From positions 124,001 to 188,000 of the forward strand of contig NZ_JANHDM010000004.1 in the NCBI RefSeq assembly GCF_024494685.1: a DNA stretch of 64,000 nucleotides, given 5' to 3'. Each line of letters starts with the position of its first letter. Positions within the stretch are counted from its first letter, which is position 1. Position numbers and translations under genes: made by a program. The notes beneath the pieces are model-generated. The model saw only the letters and a program-made list of their open reading frames with translations. It searched no databases and was not told the DNA's origin. This DNA comes from Halorubrum rubrum (lineage in GTDB: Archaea > Halobacteriota > Halobacteria > Halobacteriales > Haloferacaceae). Positions 60,771-64,000 of this stretch are shown here, in pieces.

Positions 60771-60792
60771 TGCGCGGGACCGGATTCGAACC
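60771..60792. repeat. Partial copy of tRNA-Leu 3' end (copy 2)
   Basis: The sequence tgcgcgggacc followed by ggattcgaacc is identical to the last 22 nt of the tRNA-Leu gene including the discriminator base. Spacing to copy 1 is 111 nt and to the real gene 103 nt. Confidence 0.75.
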
Positions 60793-60873
60793 TCAGTCAC
60801 TCCGCTTCGCTCCGTTCCCTGCTTCGAATCCTCCGTCGCGCATACATGCCTCTCACGTTCGTTCGAGGCAGTA

Positions 60874-60958
60874 TGCGCGGGACCGGATTCGAACCGGCGG
60901 ACCCCTACGGGATAGCGTCCTAAGCGCTACGCCTTTGGCCTGGCTCGGCAACCCGCGC
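60874..60958 (-). tRNA. tRNA-Leu (anticodon UAG)
   Basis: An 85-nt class II tRNA. The acceptor stem gcgcggg pairs with cccgcgc, with discriminator A at 60874. The anticodon stem tagcg/cgcta encloses the loop cttagga, giving anticodon UAG. A long variable arm (tcccgtaggggtcc) and the T arm gccgg-ttcgaat-ccggt complete the cloverleaf. CCA is not encoded. No intron is seen. Confidence 0.92.
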
Positions 60959-61037
60959 GCGTTAACCGGTAGGCGAAACCGATTCAAGAACCTGACGAAC
61001 GCCGGCCCGACCCGCCGCGACCGCGAAGCCCGCGGCT

Positions 61038-61045
61038 CCTTTTTG
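61038..61045 (+). promoter_or_regulatory. CCTTTTTG promoter box of the TFIIB-cyclin-like gene
   Basis: The sequence cctttttg is centred about 28 nt upstream of the ATG at 61070. Confidence 0.4.
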
Positions 61046-61069
61046 TACCTCGGCCGCCAACCACGCGGC

Positions 61070-61378
61070 ATGTACCGGGCGAGTGACCGCGTCGATAACG
61101 CCGAGTGGATCGACCGCATCGAGGACGCCTGCGCGACTCTCGACCTCGACGAGGACGCCTGCTCGACCGCGACCGACTTGTTCCTCTCGGAGATCCCCGA
61201 CGAGGAGCGCTCGAAACCCGCCACCGCCGCCGCCAGCCTCTACGCCGCCGCGCTGATCCGTGGCCAGGAGCGCCCCCAGTCCGCCGTCGCCGACGCCATG
61301 AGCGTCTCGAGACTCTCCGTCCAGCAGCGCTGGAAACCCCTCCTGGAGAACGCCGGCTTCTCGCCGCCGACGTGGTGA
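61070..61378 (+). CDS. Single cyclin-repeat TFIIB-like HTH protein
   Basis: A 102-aa protein: 'WIDRIEDACATLDLDEDACSTATDLFLSEIPD', 'KPATAAASLYAAALIRGQERPQSAVADAMSVSRLSVQQRWKPLLE'. This is the helical order of one TFIIB cyclin repeat with its recognition helix, without zinc ribbon or second repeat. It may modulate TFB function or act as a DNA-binding regulator. The start at 61070 is backed by a promoter box; the longer frame upstream only spans tRNA and repeat debris. Confidence 0.75.
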   Translation: MYRASDRVDNAEWIDRIEDACATLDLDEDACSTATDLFLSEIPDEERSKPATAAASLYAAALIRGQERPQSAVADAMSVSRLSVQQRWKPLLENAGFSPPTW

Positions 61379-61397
61379 CGCCGTCGGAAGGAGAGAC

Positions 61398-62036
61398 TCA
61401 CCGCGGCGTCGCCACGACCCCGAGGTGGTCCTCGTGGAACCGGTCGAGCCGACCGGTCTCGAGCACCTCGTAGGCCCCCTCCAGCTCCGCGAGCACCTCC
61501 GTGAACACGTCGTCCGGCTCTGCGGTGACGTCCTCGCTGCGCGCTTTCACCGCCAGCAACAGCCGCCCGTCGTCGGCGAGGAACCGCGCGTTCCGCGTCG
61601 CCACCGCGGCCTGTCCGCGCGTCGCGACGTCCTGGACGAGCGCGTCGAGGTCGCTCTCGACGACGTGCGCGTACGTCTCCGGCTTCCGGGCGTCCTTCAG
61701 GAGGGGAAACAGCCGGTCGCGGGGTTCGGCCGCCTCGAGCAGGTCCCGCGCCGGCCGCGGGGCGAACTCCACCGCGTACGTCGCCCCGGCGAAGTCGGCG
61801 ACGTGGCTGACGGTCGTCCCCGAGGCCGCGCCGAGGTACAACACGGTCTCGCCGCCGGAGAGGCCGACGTCGAACCCGAGCTCGAACATGCCGCCGAGCT
61901 TCGACCGCTCCGGGTCCCACGCGCGCCACTCGCCGTCCGTCGGCTCGCCGTAGACCGGCGTGCCGCGAGTCGCCAGCCGCGCCTCGCCGTCGATCTCGCG
62001 GCGTTCGACGCCGGCGGGAAGCGCCGAGCTACTCAT
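61398..62036 (-). CDS. flpA: Fibrillarin-like rRNA/tRNA 2'-O-methyltransferase
   Basis: A 212-aa fibrillarin that methylates ribose 2'-OH positions guided by box C/D sRNAs. Motifs: 'TPVYGEPTDGEWRAWDPERSKLGGMFELG', the SAM-binding 'VLYLGAASGTTVSHVADF', 'YAVEFAPRPARDLLE', 'LKDARKPETYAHVVESDLDALVQDVA' and 'LLLAVKARSEDVTAEP'. The start overlaps the nop5 stop by 8 nt, the usual pairing with its partner protein. Confidence 0.94.
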   Translation of the reverse strand: MSSSALPAGVERREIDGEARLATRGTPVYGEPTDGEWRAWDPERSKLGGMFELGFDVGLSGGETVLYLGAASGTTVSHVADFAGATYAVEFAPRPARDLLEAAEPRDRLFPLLKDARKPETYAHVVESDLDALVQDVATRGQAAVATRNARFLADDGRLLLAVKARSEDVTAEPDDVFTEVLAELEGAYEVLETGRLDRFHEDHLGVVATPR

Positions 62037-62904
62037 CGCCGTCCCCCGTCTCGTCCCCGTTCGCGTCCGCCCGCGCCCGGATCGTCGCCATCCGCTCGCG
62101 GAGGTCCTCGTGGAGCACCTCGCGGTACTCGCCCGAGTAGTGGTCCGCGCGCGCCGCGAGCGCCAGCTTCCCCGCGAGCGCCCGCGCGGCCGACCCGCGG
62201 TCCTCGGGGCGGGTCCCCCGGACGAACTCGTGGGTGTAGATGATCCCGTGTTTCGGCGAGGGAGCCCGCCCGGAGAGGTGCGCGAACAGGGCGTCCTCCG
62301 CACCGAGCACCTGGACGGTCCCCGAGGGCTTCCTCGCCAGCGACTCCAGCCCGCCCGCGAGCGCGATCAGCCGCGCGGCGAGCTCCGGGCCGGCCATGTC
62401 GGCGAGGTTCGGCGCGACCGCGGGCGCGACCCGGTCGATCGTCGCCGCGAGCTCGTCCCGCTCGTCCGCGAGGGCGGCCGCGCGCGCGGCCAGCGAGATC
62501 ACTCGTCGGTCGAGGTCGTCGTCGGGCTCCCGCTCGGCGATCGCGCGGGCTCCCGCGATCCCGGAGTCGGCGCCGTCGAAGCGGCTCCCCGCCCACTCGA
62601 CGGCCCGCTCCGCGAGTTCGTTCGCGACGCGCTCGCAGTCGTCCATGGCGCGGACGGCGTGGATCAGCTGCCGGTCGTCCGCGCGCTCGCGCTCCGCAAC
62701 GGCCTCGCGGGCCGCGTGGAGGGTACTCTCGCGGAGACGGTCGTAGTAGTCGCCGGCGTCGGCCGCGAAGCCGGACGCGACCGCGAGACGCGGCCAGTCC
62801 GCCGGGACCTCCGCGCTGCCGCCCTCGATCGCGTCGCGGGCGGCGTCGAGGTCGTCGGGCGGAACGGACGCGAACCAGCCCGCGTCGCTCTCGTCGGTGG
62901 TCAT
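62029..62904 (-). CDS. nop5: Nop5/Nop56-family box C/D RNP protein
   Basis: A 291-aa scaffold that links L7Ae-bound C/D sRNA to fibrillarin. It has an N-terminal fibrillarin-binding part, the coiled-coil section and the Nop domain with 'VAPNLADMAGPELAARLIALAGGLESLARKPSGTVQVLGAEDALFAHL' and 'KHGIIYTHEFVRGTRPEDRGSAARALAGKLALAARADHYSGEY'. Acidic tail. A tatatgcg-type promoter lies about 28 nt before the ATG at 62904. Confidence 0.94.
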   Translation of the reverse strand: MTTDESDAGWFASVPPDDLDAARDAIEGGSAEVPADWPRLAVASGFAADAGDYYDRLRESTLHAAREAVAERERADDRQLIHAVRAMDDCERVANELAERAVEWAGSRFDGADSGIAGARAIAEREPDDDLDRRVISLAARAAALADERDELAATIDRVAPAVAPNLADMAGPELAARLIALAGGLESLARKPSGTVQVLGAEDALFAHLSGRAPSPKHGIIYTHEFVRGTRPEDRGSAARALAGKLALAARADHYSGEYREVLHEDLRERMATIRARADANGDETGDGDE

Positions 62905-62927
62905 ACTCGGAGAACTGCGCGCGAACT

Positions 62928-62937
62928 CGTATATGCG
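62928..62937 (-). promoter_or_regulatory. TATA box of the nop5-flpA operon
   Basis: On the minus strand this reads cgcatatacg, centred about 28 nt upstream of the ATG at 62904. Confidence 0.55.
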
Positions 62938-63008
62938 TCCCGGTGTGTCGGTCGAACGTCGTTCCGGGGTAGTTTCCGGCCGACGGGGCCGACGGATCCC
63001 CGTCCACC

Positions 63009-63254
63009 TCAAGCGGCGGATTCGACCGATTCCGCGTCGTCGTCCGCCGAGTCGCCGTCGTCCTCGGACCGCAGGCCACCGAGGAGGCCGCACTCGCCGA
63101 CTCGGACCTCCCCGATCGTCGCGCCGGCGAGGCCGCCGAGCGCGCCGCCGGTGCTCGCCGCGTTCCGGTTCACCAGCCCGCCGACCGCGGCCCCGACGGC
63201 CGCGCCGACGGCGGCGTACTTCGCCCGTGAGATCGCGGTTCTGATTCGTCCCAT
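63009..63254 (-). CDS. Small glycine-zipper-like membrane protein
   Basis: An 81-aa protein with a Gly/Ala-rich hydrophobic stretch ('AAVGAAVGAAVGGLVNRNA' and 'GGALGGLAGATIGEV') resembling glycine-zipper helices, and an acidic, cytoplasm-type tail rich in Asp/Ser/Glu. A ttgtaaac element (63275-63286 region, minus strand) lies about 26 nt upstream. Function unknown. Confidence 0.6.
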   Translation of the reverse strand: MGRIRTAISRAKYAAVGAAVGAAVGGLVNRNAASTGGALGGLAGATIGEVRVGECGLLGGLRSEDDGDSADDDAESVESAA

Positions 63255-63346
63255 GCGCCGAACTACTCGGTTCGTTTACAAAAAGGTGTCCGTCGGCCGA
63301 CCGCGACGGCGGCCGGTCGCCCGGCTCCGACGCCGACTCGGCGACC

Positions 63347-64000
63347 CTACTCGCGGGCGATCGGCGTCGTCATACAGTGGAGACCTCCCGCCCCGTTCGT
63401 GAGCGCGGCGCGCGGGATCCCGATCCCGTCGGGCAGGACGTCCACGCCGCGGTCGCGGAGCGCCTCGATCGTGGGGTTCTCCTCGGGCCGGTACTCCCCG
63501 TCCCCGTCGGGCTCGTAGAGCGGGATCACGGTGCCGTCGTCGATCGCGAGGAAGTTTGTCGGCCACCGCTCCCCGTCGGCGACGTCGATCACGTCGAACC
63601 CCTTCTCGTCGCGCACGTACTCCAGCGTCGAGGTCGTGTGGCTGTGCTCGTAGACGTCGCCGCGCTTGCGGTAGACGTCGACGTCGGCTGCGGCCGCCAG
63701 GTCGGCGTCGAGCACGGCGAGCCCCTCGGCGGCGATGTTGAACCAGCCGAGCAGGTGCATCACTCGCGAGCCGAGCCCGCGGTCGACCCGGTGTGTCCGG
63801 TCGGCCTCCAACGGCGCGCGCACCAGCCCGAACTCGTCGTAGGACACCGCCCCGTCCCGCATGAGTCGCTCGCCCGCCTCGTAGCTCGTCCGGATGACGT
63901 GCTCCTCGCCGTCCACCTCCGCGGAGACGCCGAGCAGCGCGAACTCGCCGGCGGGCATGAACTCGCCGCCCTCGAGCGGCTCGCCCGTCATCTCGTAGCG
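63347..64000 (-). CDS. Arginine-deiminase-family (pentein) enzyme, 5' partial
   Basis: The frame runs through the right edge, so the N-terminus is missing; 217 codons are visible. It contains 'LEGGEFMPAGEFALLGVS' (pentein E-x-x-E/D region), 'HSHTTSTLEYVRDEKGF' (a conserved His region), 'PTNFLAIDDGTVIPLYEPDGDGE' and the terminal 'NGAGGLHCMTTPI' with the catalytic Cys near the C-terminus. This is the layout of guanidine-group-modifying enzymes such as arginine deiminase and related amidinohydrolases. Exact substrate cannot be told. Confidence 0.75.
   Translation of the reverse strand, partial: RYEMTGEPLEGGEFMPAGEFALLGVSAEVDGEEHVIRTSYEAGERLMRDGAVSYDEFGLVRAPLEADRTHRVDRGLGSRVMHLLGWFNIAAEGLAVLDADLAAAADVDVYRKRGDVYEHSHTTSTLEYVRDEKGFDVIDVADGERWPTNFLAIDDGTVIPLYEPDGDGEYRPEENPTIEALRDRGVDVLPDGIGIPRAALTNGAGGLHCMTTPIARE

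Noticed and set aside
60661-60958. A provirus or genomic island at tRNA-Leu
   Set aside because: Only attachment-like scars are present. No integrase, capsid or replication gene lies within the window on either side.
60524-61378. 284-aa ORF leading into the TFIIB-cyclin-like gene
   Set aside because: The upstream part merely translates the tRNA-Leu gene and repeat copies. The gene proper begins at 61070 behind its own promoter box.
1-64000. CRISPR array or toxin-antitoxin pair
   Set aside because: No regularly spaced direct repeats of 28-37 nt and no cas gene were seen. The only short-spaced repeats are the tRNA-end copies and the RPAP linker repeat.

Overview
The window is about 64 kb of high-GC haloarchaeal (class Halobacteria) chromosome. 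The proteins are strongly acidic, and many starts look leaderless, with an AT-rich or CCTTTTG box about 25-30 nt upstream. Archaeal core machinery is present: TFB, RPA, Nop5/fibrillarin, RpoL, a 20S proteasome beta subunit and the KEOPS subunit Pcc1. A Halorubrum-like genus is plausible from composition and repeat style, but the sequence alone does not settle it.

Layout. 1-6.3 kb: three envelope proteins (a membrane protein with carboxypeptidase-regulatory-like repeats, a lipoprotein, and a PQQ propeller-TM-pseudokinase receptor) and an RNA-ligase-like protein that lacks the usual catalytic residues. 6.3-20.2 kb: an N-glycosylation (agl) region running from aglM to aglG and aglB. Between them lies an AT-rich, eroded island with an Agl/Wzx-type flippase, a sulfatase-family enzyme, a GT61 and a GT2, plus the remains of an aglF-like gene, a transposase, a second phosphatase/sulfatase-family gene, a second GT2 and an FkbM methyltransferase. 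A DUF368 (PopT-type polyprenyl-phosphate transporter) gene follows aglB by 5 nt. 21-26 kb: an O-methyltransferase, methylmalonyl-CoA mutase large subunit and epimerase, a lipoprotein, a formate/nitrite-type channel and a sensor-domain protein. 26-38.7 kb: housekeeping genes (purB, a PurN-AICAR transformylase fusion, aroD, a TFB, a BtuF-like protein, a DUF84 NTPase, an SPFH protein, pssA, psmB, a UDG-like protein). 38.9 kb: a candidate small RNA with its own promoter and terminator. 39-43 kb: an asparagine-synthase-like protein, a PHP protein and an NhaC antiporter. 43-46.3 kb: the rps15-recJ-like-pcc1-rps3ae operon and rpoL. 48-51.6 kb: an RPA-RPAP-phosphoesterase operon. 51.6-55.7 kb: two GT4 enzymes, a sulfatase-superfamily enzyme and a UPF0104 membrane protein, possibly a second surface-glycan or glycolipid locus. 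55.8-64 kb: thiolase with its OB-fold partner, mutL, a CDGSH protein, repeats and tandem tRNA 3'-end copies beside tRNA-Leu(UAG), a TFIIB-cyclin-like protein, the fibrillarin-nop5 pair, and a partial arginine-deiminase-family gene.

How it fits together. AglM makes UDP-glucuronate, AglG adds glucuronate to the dolichol-linked glycan, a flippase exports it, AglB transfers it to protein, and DUF368 could return the spent dolichyl phosphate. The AT-rich island between conserved ends looks like a replaced, decaying glycan-type cassette. The most interesting leads are the aglB-DUF368 pair, the propeller-pseudokinase receptor, the candidate small RNA near 38.9 kb and the tRNA-Leu end array.
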